The position numbers were made by a program, and so were the translations under genes. A stretch of DNA of 64,000 bases from UBA11591 sp040220895 (GTDB taxonomy: Bacteria > Bacteroidota > Bacteroidia > Flavobacteriales_E > Vicingaceae): assembly GCA_040220895.1 (NCBI GenBank), contig JAVJVY010000019.1, forward strand, positions 310,001 to 374,000, written 5' to 3'. Shown here in pieces: positions 26,939 to 36,917 of this stretch. How positions within the stretch are numbered: position 1 is the first letter of the stretch; each line of letters begins with the position of its first letter. The notes under the pieces are model-generated. The model was not told the origin of the DNA. It made no database searches and saw only the letters and a program-made list of their open reading frames with translations.

Positions 26939-29446
26939 CTATTCGAACAGAATTTCCATTTCTACCCTTCGGTTCTTCTGACGACCCTCAGGTGTGTCGT
27001 TTGAAGCAATAGGCTGGCTTTCCCCAAAGAATTCAACCTTGATGCGTGATTTTTCTACTCCGTGTTCACTCAAGTGCGTTTGTACAGCCTCAGCTCTCCT
27101 TTTCGACAGAATCAGGTTTTCTTTTTCACTGCCAACATTGTCAGTATGACCAGAAAGTCGGAGTTGCCATTCCGTTTTCTTGACAAGAAGTTCAGCCAAC
27201 CGATCCAGGGATTCCAAAGATTCATCCCTGATCACGGCTTTTCCTGAAAGGAACTCAAGGTTAGCAAATGCCGTGTTGATGATCTCTTGATCTTCGGCTT
27301 CTATCAATGGGCATCCATTATTCTCCCTTACTCCGGGAACATTCGGACACTCATCGTCTTTGTCTAATATGCTGTCACCGTCAGTGTCGGTATAAGGACA
27401 TCCGTAGTTTTCTTTGGGTCCAGGATTGTTCGGACATCGGTCGTCTTTATCAAGAATGCCGTCCAGATCGGTATCAGGCCATGGACAACCATTGTTTTCC
27501 TTGGGTCCGAAATTTTCAGGGCATTCATCCAGGTAGTCAAATATGCCATCCTTGTCCGTATCCGGGCAACCACCATTTTCTATAGGACCAGGATGTTCAG
27601 GACAAAGATCATCGGGATCTATAATGCTGTCGCCATCAGTATCTGGGCAACCGTGGTAGAAAATGATTCCCGCAAGGGTAGGGCAGCTATCACGAGGATC
27701 GATAATACTGTCTCCATCGCTGTCGGGGCAACCCTGAAACGCCAATATGCCCGGAATGTCCGGACATTCGTCATAGCGATCTATGATATCGTCTCCGTCG
27801 CGATCAGGACAACCCCTGAATTCAGCGATTCCCGAATCAGCAGGACAGTCGTCATAAACATCGGGTATTCCGTCGTTATCAATATCAGGACAGCCTTGGA
27901 ATTGCATCAAACCTGCTATTTCCGGACAGTTGTCTTTTTTGTCCGAAACCTGATCCTCGTCGCGATCGCTGGGCTTTCCTTTTCTGAATATTGGGATCTT
28001 CAAAGAGAAATACCCGTCTACTCCGAAAATATTTCCCGCGGCAACGTAGGGTGTGAAATCAGTTGTTCCTATAGTCAAAGGGCCTACCCGGGCAGAAAGC
28101 CCGATGGCAGTGTTTCCGTAATTATTATAAGAGAAAGGAATCATCAGATCGAACCACTGACTTTCAAACCTGGGTGTCAGTGAATAAGAAGTGATGTTGT
28201 GCACCTTGGTTGGAGATGCTTTGTCGTAAATGGCCCAATATGGGGTGAAGTTCACATAGAAATTTTGCCAAACGTTATAATCTATTTGAAGGCTGAGAGC
28301 TGTTGGAAGAGACATGGTGAAGGTTCGTTCATCGCCAGAGGCCACATCGTATTGCCCAACCACCTGACGTTCAAAATCATCCCACTCTTTAATGCTAAGG
28401 CTTGACACGTCCCTATTTGAGGTGTCTATAAAGAAGTCATTACTTGTCGGTGATTTGTCAAATTTCAGTCGCCCAATGTCCGTTATAGAAATTCCGACTT
28501 TCCACTTGTACTTGTTTTTGTCGTTCATCCATTGATCGTATTCCCCGTCCATGTCGTATTTGAATTTCTCCCGGTTCGGGCGGTATTCATAGATGAATCC
28601 AATGTCAAAGGCGGGAGAGATCTTTGAATCGAAATTATAACTGAAGTGCTCTGAAGGATTAGAAGGATCATACCTATTAGAACGACCGTAATTCACCCTT
28701 TTTCGTGGGATGGAAATGGAATCGCCATTGTCGATACGGTAATCGAAGTCTTCGAATTGCATGTACACCGCGTTCATTCCCTGGGCCAATTTTAGGTTCA
28801 CACCCACTTTCATGAAGTGCTTATGATCATCGTAAACCACCCTTCCGTAACCAAGGCCATATTCTACCCAGTTCATGCTGGCAATTCCCACCTTGGGATT
28901 ACTGAGAAGGGCACCCCAAAGGTCAGGTACCTGGCGGTCGCGGTAAATTACCTTTGCCAATTCCGGCCCGATACCATCGATATTCAACAATGATCGGCCT
29001 CTCCAAGTAAAAGAGAAGGCATTTTTTTCATCAATGGTGTAGAGTATGGATGGTCCCATGATCTCATTGTAGTTGTGAACCGATTTGTCCTGATCGTCCA
29101 CACGCTCAAACAAGAATTCGTCTTGGAAATTGGGATTCTGCCAAAAAGCAGCACTATCACCCGTCTGTTCAGAGGTAAAATTTGACCAGGGTGAATTTTG
29201 AGCATACCAGGGAAAAGAATGACCTTTGAGAGCGATGTAGTTATTGTAGGCGCTCCAGTTTATGGTCACCAGGTTGATGTCTATCTTATATCGGTTGTCG
29301 GCAATATTTGCGGGTTGTGATGGAATGGAAAGAATGCCCGAATAATTACTCTGAATGCTGCTTGGTTGGTTTTGAGAATAACCCTGCACCAAGGCGAGGA
29401 GAGCAAAGAATAAAAAGGTGACTTTTATTTTCAACCTTTGGCGCAT
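26939..29446 (-). CDS. DUF5723-TSP3-OmpA outer-membrane protein
   Basis: An 835-residue protein. Signal peptide (1-25), then an outer-membrane barrel of the DUF5723 type (about 30-485), then eight thrombospondin type 3-like calcium-binding repeats (about 490-712; each has a DxDxDx-type loop and an NCP/DCP/ECP cysteine), then an OmpA C-terminal domain (about 715-835; LSGHTDNVGSEKENL, SKRRAEAVQTHL, KNRRVEMEI) that binds peptidoglycan. Such proteins link the outer membrane to the cell wall, and in gliding relatives they stand near motility and T9SS parts. The stop is TAG at 26939-26941. Confidence 0.9.
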   Translation of the reverse strand: MRQRLKIKVTFLFFALLALVQGYSQNQPSSIQSNYSGILSIPSQPANIADNRYKIDINLVTINWSAYNNYIALKGHSFPWYAQNSPWSNFTSEQTGDSAAFWQNPNFQDEFLFERVDDQDKSVHNYNEIMGPSILYTIDEKNAFSFTWRGRSLLNIDGIGPELAKVIYRDRQVPDLWGALLSNPKVGIASMNWVEYGLGYGRVVYDDHKHFMKVGVNLKLAQGMNAVYMQFEDFDYRIDNGDSISIPRKRVNYGRSNRYDPSNPSEHFSYNFDSKISPAFDIGFIYEYRPNREKFKYDMDGEYDQWMNDKNKYKWKVGISITDIGRLKFDKSPTSNDFFIDTSNRDVSSLSIKEWDDFERQVVGQYDVASGDERTFTMSLPTALSLQIDYNVWQNFYVNFTPYWAIYDKASPTKVHNITSYSLTPRFESQWFDLMIPFSYNNYGNTAIGLSARVGPLTIGTTDFTPYVAAGNIFGVDGYFSLKIPIFRKGKPSDRDEDQVSDKKDNCPEIAGLMQFQGCPDIDNDGIPDVYDDCPADSGIAEFRGCPDRDGDDIIDRYDECPDIPGILAFQGCPDSDGDSIIDPRDSCPTLAGIIFYHGCPDTDGDSIIDPDDLCPEHPGPIENGGCPDTDKDGIFDYLDECPENFGPKENNGCPWPDTDLDGILDKDDRCPNNPGPKENYGCPYTDTDGDSILDKDDECPNVPGVRENNGCPLIEAEDQEIINTAFANLEFLSGKAVIRDESLESLDRLAELLVKKTEWQLRLSGHTDNVGSEKENLILSKRRAEAVQTHLSEHGVEKSRIKVEFFGESQPIASNDTPEGRQKNRRVEMEILFE
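27304..27967 (-). repeat. Eight tandem TSP3-type coding repeats (about 78 bp each)
   Basis: The repeats encode the D-rich, cysteine-containing units of the protein at 26939-29446, such as GCPDTDGDSIIDPDDLCP. They are degenerate at the DNA level and reading frame is preserved, so they are protein repeats, not a CRISPR or mobile element. Confidence 0.85.
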
Positions 29447-29512
29447 TTAGCGCAAGTTAAATAAATTACCTTTAATTCTGAAATACCAAGAAATGCATAG
29501 ACAAAGACTGAA

Positions 29513-30838
29513 ATGAAAGTAATAGCGCGCATACGTACATTTATTGAGCGGGAAATATGGCTCATCGACCTGAATAAGGTCAAAGGTCCTAGAAAAATGG
29601 GCATCCGATTGATCAGGTCTCTTTTTATTGCTTTACGCGATTTTAAGCGAGACAATTGTCAGCTCAAGGCAAGCGCGCTTACTTTTTATACCCTTTTGTC
29701 CATCGTACCTGTGATTGCCATGTTGTTTGGAATTGCCAAGGGTTTCGGGCTCGAGAAGAAACTTGAGGCCGAAATTGGATCCGATATTTCATATAACCAG
29801 GAAGTACTCCAGTACGTTTTTGAACTGGCCAATAACATGCTAGAAAATACCAGGGGCGGGGTAATTGCCGGAATAGGTGTGGCCCTGCTGTTTTGGTCAG
29901 TGATGAAGCTCCTTGGAAATATTGAGGAGGCATTCAATGACATTTGGGAGATAAAGAGTTCCAGGTCATTGGTTCGAAAATTCAGCGATTATTTGTCTAT
30001 CGTATTGGTAGCACCCGTACTGACCATTCTTTCCGGAAGTGCCACCGTATTTATTTCCACTCAATTGAGCTCTGCAGCCAACAGCATTGAGATACTCGGG
30101 TTTTTTGGCCCGATAATTTATTATTTCTTAAGTATTCTACCCCTTTTTATAACCACTTTGCTTTTCGCAGCCATCTATATGATCTTGCCCAATACCAAGG
30201 TAAATTTTGGCTCAGCACTTTTTGGAGCCTTTATCGCGGCAATCATCTTCTCGATGGCCGAATGGGTTTATTTGAGTTTTCAGATCGGTGTTTCCAAGTA
30301 CAACGCTATATATGGAGGTTTTGCAGCACTTCCACTGTTTTTAATCTTCGTTCAGACCCTTTGGCTCATTCTATTATTGGGCGCAGAATTGAGTTTTGGA
30401 TTTCAAAATCAGGGCAAATATGAGTTCGAGATGGAGGCCTCTGATATCAGCAATTCATTTCGGTTTTTATTATCGGTTATAATAGTCAAAGGTCTTGTTA
30501 AAAAGTTCAAGTCAGGAGAAACTGCTCCGAGTACCAGCGAATTATCGGAAGGTCTGCAAATACCGGCCAAGCTGATTCGAAAAATTATTTTTGAGCTGGT
30601 AGAAGCCAAAATCATATCGGAGCTTAATCTGGGTGAAAAGGAGGAGAGTCGTTATCAACCAGCCATAGACATAGCTATGCTCGATGTTGATTTTATTCGA
30701 AGACAATTAAACGACAAAGGATTGAATGAATTACCAATTGAGCGAAACGAAGAATTTTTGCGCATTGAATCAGCGATCACAGACCTGCAAATTGCCATGA
30801 AAAAATCTCCGAGCAATAAATTGATCAGTGACCTTTAA
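29513..30838 (+). CDS. YihY/BrkB family inner-membrane protein
   Basis: A 441-residue member of the YihY/virulence-factor BrkB family (formerly mistaken for RNase BN). About six helices lie in the first 310 residues, with LKASALTFYTLLSIVPVIAML, AGIGVALLFWSVMKLLGNIE, and KYNAIYGGFAALPLFLIFV, the strongest family motif. The C-terminal soluble part (about 320-441) has a winged-helix-like stretch around ELSEGLQIPAKLIRKIIFELVEA, as in longer family members. Its function is not settled. It converges with the SpoIIE gene, with 2 bp between their stops. Confidence 0.9.
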   Translation: MKVIARIRTFIEREIWLIDLNKVKGPRKMGIRLIRSLFIALRDFKRDNCQLKASALTFYTLLSIVPVIAMLFGIAKGFGLEKKLEAEIGSDISYNQEVLQYVFELANNMLENTRGGVIAGIGVALLFWSVMKLLGNIEEAFNDIWEIKSSRSLVRKFSDYLSIVLVAPVLTILSGSATVFISTQLSSAANSIEILGFFGPIIYYFLSILPLFITTLLFAAIYMILPNTKVNFGSALFGAFIAAIIFSMAEWVYLSFQIGVSKYNAIYGGFAALPLFLIFVQTLWLILLLGAELSFGFQNQGKYEFEMEASDISNSFRFLLSVIIVKGLVKKFKSGETAPSTSELSEGLQIPAKLIRKIIFELVEAKIISELNLGEKEESRYQPAIDIAMLDVDFIRRQLNDKGLNELPIERNEEFLRIESAITDLQIAMKKSPSNKLISDL

Positions 30839-30840
30839 TA

Positions 30841-33800
30841 TCAGGCGATCTTAACACCAATGATGACAACGTCATCAATTTGCTCGAATTCACCCATCCA
30901 ATCGGACATCACATTCTCAAGGTACTCGTCCATGGTGTTCATGTCTTTTTGCTGACATTCAACCAGTATTTCCCTGAACTGTTTGTAACGGAACTTTTTC
31001 CCATCCGGTCCGCCGAATTGATCTGGAAATCCATCTGAGAATATATACAAGGCATCACCTTTTTTGAGTTTCATTTTATGGTTGGCAAACAAACGCTCTT
31101 TGTCATTTGGAAAGGAACCTATTGGCCTACGATCTCCTTTGAATTCCTGTACTTCTCCATCTCTGACCAGGTAAAGAGGATTAAAAGCCCCTGCAAACTC
31201 AAGTTCGAGCGTTTCGATGTCCAGCGAACACATTGCGATATCCATGCCGTCCTTTACCTCGCGCTCTTCTTCTTGTTTTAGCGTTTCATTTACTTCACGG
31301 TTAAGTAGATCCAGAATTTTACTCGGTGTGAGGATGTCGTTTTCGATGACTGCCTTGTTCAATCCGTTGTGGCCAATAAAGCTCATGAAGGCCCCGGGAA
31401 CACCATGTCCGGTGCAGTCTGCCGCTGCGAACAAAACTTTATTTCCTATGCGCTCCATCCAATAAAAATCGCCAGAGACGATGTCCTTGGGCTTGAAGAA
31501 AATAAAGGAATTACTCAAGTTTTCACGCACCTTTTTCTGTGAAGGCAATAAGGCGGTTTGTATCCTTCTTGCATAGTTGATACTGTCTAGAATGTCTTTG
31601 TTTTTGCGCTCCAATTCAATGTTCTTTGCAATGATTTCTTGGGTGCGCTCTTCAACCATGTGTTCCAGCTTCTCCTTGGCCGCAACCAGATTTTTAACCC
31701 TGAGCTGAAAGATCAAATAGATGATACCGACAATCAGGATAAAGCTCAAGGTATAGAACCACCAGGTTTGCCAGAAAGGAGGCCTGATCCGGAAAGCGTA
31801 GGTTGTTGGCAATTCGTTCCATATACCGTCGTTATTGGAAGCCAAGACCTTAAATTTGTAGGTACCCGGAGGTAAATTCGAATAGACCACATCGTTGGAG
31901 CTGGTAACCGGCGACCAATCCTTGTCAAATCCTTCTAGCATGTATTTGTACTGAACGTGCTCGGGATTGGTCAAACTAATGCCTATGTACTCAAAGGTCA
32001 GGTGGTTTTCGTTGTAAGCAAAAACGTTGTCTTCGGGGAAGTTGAATAATTCGCGATTTATTTGAAGTCGTTCAACAACCGTAACAGGCTGGTATTGGTT
32101 TAATCGGTCTTTTGAGAGGTCGAATTTAACGGCTCCCATGATCGTTCCGAACCAGATGTTCCCATTGTGATCTTTCCAAACCGAATTAGGATTCGGTTCT
32201 ATTCCCATAAAGCCTTCACTTTTCCGGTAGTTCTTAACGCTTCGTTCAGCGATGTTAAGTTTATCAATTCCCTGGCTCGTACCAATCCACAAATTTCCCA
32301 GATCGTCGGCAATAAGGGAATAGGGCGAATTAGAACTCAAGCCATCCTCTTGAGTGAAATTGTCAAAGGATTTACCATTGTATTTATACACACCACCGCC
32401 ATAGGCGCCAAACCAAATGTTTCCCTGTGGATCTTCTGTGACCGAGGTTATAAATTTTTGGGTGACCTGATAGGAACTATCAAATCTGATAAAAGTTCCA
32501 TCTTGGTATTTGGTTAGAAAACCACCAATGGAGGCAAACCAGATCATTCCCTTTGAATCACAGAAAACCTTGTAAATATTGTCCCCACCCAACCCATCTG
32601 CTGGTGAGAAATTTTTTACTTCAAAGCTGGCTTTATCAATTCTACTGGCACCGGTATTTGTTCCTACCCACACATAACCCTGCTTATCCTGAGTGATTGA
32701 ATAGATGGTATTGGACGAGAGACCCCGACTCGAATCAAGCACTCGGGTCACCCTCTCTGAACCGGCCCGTATGTAATTCAATCCCCCAAAACCCGTCCCG
32801 CACCAGATGTCACCATCATCGTCGATCAATACCGACAACGCGATCTCGCTGCTCATGCCATTTTTTTGATCAAAGTTTACTACATCGAGCCGCTCGGTGT
32901 AATCCGACTTTTCGTTTTTAATGAACTTGATTCTAGATAAACCCTGATTGGTGGCCAGGTATAAACGATGCTCCTTATCCTCGCTGATGTCCCAGATCAC
33001 ATTATTAAGTAAACCATCGCGCTCATCATAAATCAGGAATCCCTCGCCTCTGAACAAGTTTAACCCCAGGTCGGTGCCGATCCAGATGTTCTGCTCCCTG
33101 TCGGAGAAAATGACGTTTATCTTGAAGTAATTCAGGCCTTGTTTGGTGGAAAGTTGCCGAAAATCGCCGGTTTTCAGATTGAATCTAATCACACCTTCGT
33201 TCCTGGTGCCCATCCATAAATTTTCTTCGTTCTCGGCATAGATACAAAGTACGTCGTTTGATAGCAGGCCACTTTGTTTATTGATAATGCGAAAAGTCAA
33301 TTGACTTAGGTCTTTCGTATTGCCTATAATGGTTAGGCCGTTGTATTCTGTTCCCACTGCCATTGAATTATTGCCAAGACGCTGAATATCGGTAATCTGA
33401 TTAGCTGATAATCCATCATTTTGGGTGATTAAAAGAAAGGCACCCTTTTCTTCTAATTGTTTAGATATGCGGTAAATGGCAATTCCTTTGTTTGTCCCAA
33501 ACCAAATGTTCCCCTTTCCATCCAGGCACATTGTTTTTACAACGCTGCTCTGAAAGCCATCTTCCTTAGAAAAGCTGACAACATTGTTTGATTCGAACTC
33601 GTATTTGAAAACACCGGCACCATTGGTTCCGAACCATATGTCGTTATTCTTGTCCAGGATCATGCTGGTGATGCTCTTAAAATTGCTGAAGCGCTCCAGT
33701 TTTAGGTCTTTTAATTTTTCGAGCTTCTTATTGTAAAAACTAACTCCGCCACCCCAATGGCCAAACCAAAGGTTTCCGTTTTTATCTTTTAAAGCAGAGG

Positions 33801-34038
33801 TTACCCAGTTTTCGGACAAGCCCTCACTCTTGGTAAAGACCCTGAAATTTCGGCCGTCGTACCTTGTAAGTCCCGACATCGTGCCAATCCAAAAGACGCC
33901 TTCGTCGTCCTGGACTACGCAGTTCACAACCGATTGTGATAATCCTTCCTCTACACCAATCTGCTGAAAACTATAGGACTGTGCAAGCAGTCCGGAAAAA
34001 CTAAAAAACGCGATGTAAAGAAATATCAGTTTGCGCAT
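30841..34038 (-). CDS. Two-component-type propeller sensor with SpoIIE (PP2C) phosphatase output
   Basis: A 1,065-residue membrane protein. Signal peptide (1-19), about 14 reg_prop propeller repeats (about 25-660; recurring DKNGNLWFGHWGGGVSFYN, KDHNGNIWFGT), a Y_Y_Y domain (about 690-750), one membrane helix (about 757-777), a short coiled coil (about 785-815) and a C-terminal SpoIIE/PP2C phosphatase (about 835-1065: FAAADCTGHGVPGAFMS, GDALYIFSDGFPDQFGG, DDVVIIG). The periplasmic part should bind a ligand and the phosphatase should dephosphorylate an anti-anti-sigma or STAS partner in the cytoplasm. There is no histidine kinase domain. Its start overlaps the downstream-encoded neighbour's stop by 13 bp. 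Confidence 0.93.
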   Translation of the reverse strand: MRKLIFLYIAFFSFSGLLAQSYSFQQIGVEEGLSQSVVNCVVQDDEGVFWIGTMSGLTRYDGRNFRVFTKSEGLSENWVTSALKDKNGNLWFGHWGGGVSFYNKKLEKLKDLKLERFSNFKSITSMILDKNNDIWFGTNGAGVFKYEFESNNVVSFSKEDGFQSSVVKTMCLDGKGNIWFGTNKGIAIYRISKQLEEKGAFLLITQNDGLSANQITDIQRLGNNSMAVGTEYNGLTIIGNTKDLSQLTFRIINKQSGLLSNDVLCIYAENEENLWMGTRNEGVIRFNLKTGDFRQLSTKQGLNYFKINVIFSDREQNIWIGTDLGLNLFRGEGFLIYDERDGLLNNVIWDISEDKEHRLYLATNQGLSRIKFIKNEKSDYTERLDVVNFDQKNGMSSEIALSVLIDDDGDIWCGTGFGGLNYIRAGSERVTRVLDSSRGLSSNTIYSITQDKQGYVWVGTNTGASRIDKASFEVKNFSPADGLGGDNIYKVFCDSKGMIWFASIGGFLTKYQDGTFIRFDSSYQVTQKFITSVTEDPQGNIWFGAYGGGVYKYNGKSFDNFTQEDGLSSNSPYSLIADDLGNLWIGTSQGIDKLNIAERSVKNYRKSEGFMGIEPNPNSVWKDHNGNIWFGTIMGAVKFDLSKDRLNQYQPVTVVERLQINRELFNFPEDNVFAYNENHLTFEYIGISLTNPEHVQYKYMLEGFDKDWSPVTSSNDVVYSNLPPGTYKFKVLASNNDGIWNELPTTYAFRIRPPFWQTWWFYTLSFILIVGIIYLIFQLRVKNLVAAKEKLEHMVEERTQEIIAKNIELERKNKDILDSINYARRIQTALLPSQKKVRENLSNSFIFFKPKDIVSGDFYWMERIGNKVLFAAADCTGHGVPGAFMSFIGHNGLNKAVIENDILTPSKILDLLNREVNETLKQEEEREVKDGMDIAMCSLDIETLELEFAGAFNPLYLVRDGEVQEFKGDRRPIGSFPNDKERLFANHKMKLKKGDALYIFSDGFPDQFGGPDGKKFRYKQFREILVECQQKDMNTMDEYLENVMSDWMGEFEQIDDVVIIGVKIA

Positions 34039-35423
34039 ACGGTGTGGTCAAGGTTCATCTCAGCAAGTTGTCTGCAAAAAGTATCACTGTCAATTTCCGT
34101 GCCTTCTTCATAGTAATAGGAGAACAATCCAAACAGAAAAGTTTCCTTACGATAATGTATGGTTTTATGAGGATACATCACAGTCACGAACTCTTTGTCG
34201 AACCAAGTATTAGATCTGGTCTTGGTGAAAAGACTTGGCTTAACATTATATCCTTCGTTAGGGTGAAGCTTGAAATACGCTTGTTTGAAATAGATCTCGG
34301 CCAGAGCAACCCTTCTGATAAGGTCATCGATCATGCGGTTCTGTATTTTCTTATTATACAATCGCTTGTCGTAAAGGGCCTGAGTCTTTAAGGTGAATGA
34401 AAGCATTTCCTCCTTTATTTTCGATTCTTCACCGATTCGCTTTACTTCAGTAGCCTCCTGAACCTTGCGTTTGGCTGCAGTTACTTCTTCTGATTCGGTC
34501 AAATTTTCGTTCTCATTACTCGAAATTTCTACTCGCTTTGGGATTACGATCAATGAGATCAGGTCTGATGCATCAATTGCTTCTTCCAATTCCATCTCTT
34601 CTGCCTCAATGATTTCTGGAGATTCTTCGAGCGCTAGTGCTTCACTTTCTTTCATGATGCTATCTGCTTCTCTATATTTTTGGGCGATAGCATCGTCTCG
34701 ATCGTCCGTATCTTCATCGAGCTTGTCCATAATATTCCGAGCACCAGTGGTATTAACCGCTTTTGGTTTATTTTTTTCACTCTCAAATTCAATGACCTTT
34801 CGTTCCTTTTTTCCTTGTTGTGCCACGACCATTTCCTGTCTTTTTTTGGCTTCGTCTTCATCTTTTAGCACTTCCCTTCGGCGACTCTTCAAATCGGCGA
34901 TCTCTGCCCTGAATCCTTCCAGGTTATACAGGATACGTTCGGTATGTTTTCTATCATAGTCAAATTCTTTTTTTTCAGTTATGTATTTGAATTTGACCAA
35001 AGGAGCGTTTAGCAATGCCAGATTCAGGCCTTCAAGCAATTCGAAAATCTCGCATTCAAAGGCAAAAAGCCCACCGACGTATTCACCCTTGTCTGCTTCA
35101 GGAATATTTGTGTTTAGTTCTGCCTTAGAGGTGGCGTGGTAATCAGCAGAAAAGTAAAACAGGTAAAGGTGATCAGGGTACAATCTAGTCTCGAAACGAC
35201 CTTTTTGGTCACATTGAAAGGATTTAAAGTTTTTTCCATCTTCCGTAATACGAACATTAACGGTAATTGCCGGGTATTCCTTGACATCATAGATAACTCT
35301 GCCTGTGACTGTGAAAAAATTCTCTTCTTGTGGTGAAAATGAAAGCATCAAGAGTCCCGTTGCCAGAACTGCCAATAGAAGATAAAAGGAATGTTGACGA
35401 AAAAAATAAAATCGTTTCCTCAT
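34026..35423 (-). CDS. Membrane-anchored TTR-like/coiled-coil protein of unknown function
   Basis: I do not recognise the family of this 465-residue protein. It has a membrane segment or uncleaved signal (about 10-28), a transthyretin/carboxypeptidase-regulatory-like beta domain (about 37-95; FFTVTGRVIYDVKEYPAI, GRFETRLYPDHLYLFYFS), a long Lys/Glu/Arg-rich stretch (about 170-350) predicted helical or disordered, and a C-terminal domain ending NLDHTVCAN. It precedes the propeller-phosphatase gene by a 13-bp overlap, so the two should be co-expressed and perhaps interact. The TTR-like domain would be periplasmic. Confidence 0.7.
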   Translation of the reverse strand: MRKRFYFFRQHSFYLLLAVLATGLLMLSFSPQEENFFTVTGRVIYDVKEYPAITVNVRITEDGKNFKSFQCDQKGRFETRLYPDHLYLFYFSADYHATSKAELNTNIPEADKGEYVGGLFAFECEIFELLEGLNLALLNAPLVKFKYITEKKEFDYDRKHTERILYNLEGFRAEIADLKSRRREVLKDEDEAKKRQEMVVAQQGKKERKVIEFESEKNKPKAVNTTGARNIMDKLDEDTDDRDDAIAQKYREADSIMKESEALALEESPEIIEAEEMELEEAIDASDLISLIVIPKRVEISSNENENLTESEEVTAAKRKVQEATEVKRIGEESKIKEEMLSFTLKTQALYDKRLYNKKIQNRMIDDLIRRVALAEIYFKQAYFKLHPNEGYNVKPSLFTKTRSNTWFDKEFVTVMYPHKTIHYRKETFLFGLFSYYYEEGTEIDSDTFCRQLAEMNLDHTVCAN

Positions 35424-35475
35424 TGGCGGGCGATTATCCGCCTAAGTTAAAAATATCATCGATTTATATTGCAGA

Positions 35476-36891
35476 TTACCCTTCATTGAGCAGGGTGTCG
35501 TGCGTTTTTTTCAGGATGTCAAAAGCGCTTTCGCTGCTGCTGCTTTCCGCGTAGGTTCTGAGAACCGGCTCTGTCCCTGATGGTCTGATCATGACCCATT
35601 GATCATCTTTAAAGAAGTACTTGTATCCGTCAATGTTTTCACTTCGTTCAATTTCCATGTCACCAAAAGCCAGGTAGTTTCCGCTGGCACAATTTTTCAT
35701 GATCCGTTCTTTCTGCTCTTCACTTAGTTTCAAATCAATCCTTTCAAAAGAAAATGGTCCCACAATTTCGTAGGCATCGTTTATCAGGTCTTCTAATGTT
35801 TTACCCGATTTCACCATGTATTCCCAAACGGTCAAGCCCATCCATATTCCATCGCGTTCGGGGATATGGGTTTTAATAGCGATGCCGCCCGATTCTTCTC
35901 CACCCAGGAGCACATCGTCCTTTACCATGATCTCTGCGACGTATTTGAATCCAATTTTAACTACCTGGAATTCCAGCCCAAAATGCTCACACATTTTTCG
36001 CACCCGGGGACTAACAGAAAAAGCATTGACAACTTTTCCACTCAGGCCCTTTTCTTCAACGAGGTATTTGATCAATAAAAGGATAATGTGGTGGGAATCT
36101 ACGAATTCCCCCTTGCTATTGTACAAACCAATGCGGTCAGCATCTCCATCGGTGGCTAGTCCGCAGTGTATATTGCCATTGGACGAAGCGATCAGATTCG
36201 ATAATTCTGAAAGGTTACGATGAATTGGTTCCGGGGCTGTGCCATTAAAACTCGGATTGTGTTCTGCATGCAGGTAGGTAATGTTAGGTAACAGCTTTTT
36301 CATAACGTCCTGACCGGCACCGAACATAGGGTCGTAGGCAAATTTGTCGCTATTTTCTCGTATCGAGTCCAGATCAAAATTCGCCTCGATCTGGTCGATG
36401 TATTGTTGTTCAATATTGGTCAATTCGACCAATCCCTGATTTACGAATTGGCCTAAAGTAAGTTCGGCAAGGTCGTGGATGTTCTTTTCTGGGATCAGCG
36501 CCTCAACCTGAGCAACCTGATCTGGAGGCATCGGGCCCCCGAACGGCGCCTTTAACTTATAGCCGTTGTAAGACGGCGGATTGTGAGATGCCGTTATGAC
36601 GATTCCCACTCCTGCCGAAAAATTCCTGGTTGCCAGGGAGATCATGGGTGTACTGACCATGCGGTCTGATAAAATGACCTTGATTCCGTTTACAGCTAGT
36701 ACAGAGGCAACAACTTCGGCAAACATGTTGCCTCCAAATCGGCAGTCGTGGCCCACGACAGCGATCCTTGGTGCTCCTGTTTTTATTAGCCATTGTGCCG
36801 ATGCATGAGCAACCCGGGCCACGTTGTCATTGGTGTATTGTTCAGCTATAATGGCTCTCCAGCCGTCGGTTCCAAATTTGATATCACTCAT
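35476..36891 (-). CDS. Phosphoglucomutase/phosphomannomutase family protein
   Basis: A 471-residue alpha-D-phosphohexomutase. The four domains show KFGTDGWRAIIAE, the phosphoserine loop GIVITASHNPPSYNGYKLKA (S102), the metal loop TDGDADRIGL, the sugar loop GGEESGGIAI and the phosphate loop RPSGTEPVLRTYAE. These enzymes interconvert 1- and 6-phosphohexoses for cell-wall and polysaccharide precursors; which hexose (glucose, mannose, glucosamine) cannot be told. It carries its own -7 element TACATTTG at 36906-36913 and follows mltG. Confidence 0.93.
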   Translation of the reverse strand: MSDIKFGTDGWRAIIAEQYTNDNVARVAHASAQWLIKTGAPRIAVVGHDCRFGGNMFAEVVASVLAVNGIKVILSDRMVSTPMISLATRNFSAGVGIVITASHNPPSYNGYKLKAPFGGPMPPDQVAQVEALIPEKNIHDLAELTLGQFVNQGLVELTNIEQQYIDQIEANFDLDSIRENSDKFAYDPMFGAGQDVMKKLLPNITYLHAEHNPSFNGTAPEPIHRNLSELSNLIASSNGNIHCGLATDGDADRIGLYNSKGEFVDSHHIILLLIKYLVEEKGLSGKVVNAFSVSPRVRKMCEHFGLEFQVVKIGFKYVAEIMVKDDVLLGGEESGGIAIKTHIPERDGIWMGLTVWEYMVKSGKTLEDLINDAYEIVGPFSFERIDLKLSEEQKERIMKNCASGNYLAFGDMEIERSENIDGYKYFFKDDQWVMIRPSGTEPVLRTYAESSSSESAFDILKKTHDTLLNEG

Positions 36892-36905
36892 TTCTAAAAA
36901 ATTGG

Positions 36906-36913
36906 CAAATGTA
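36906..36913 (-). promoter_or_regulatory. -7 element TACATTTG before the phosphohexomutase gene
   Basis: On the minus strand TACATTTG matches TAnnTTTG and ends 14 bp before the ATG at 36891. It lies next to the end of mltG, so the mutase gene may be transcribed both alone and with mltG. Confidence 0.45.
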
Positions 36914-36917
36914 GGTT

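Noticed and set aside
27304..27967. Regular repeats that could suggest a CRISPR or tandem DNA repeat
   Set aside because: They are in-frame coding TSP3 repeats, without spacers of CRISPR type or cas genes.
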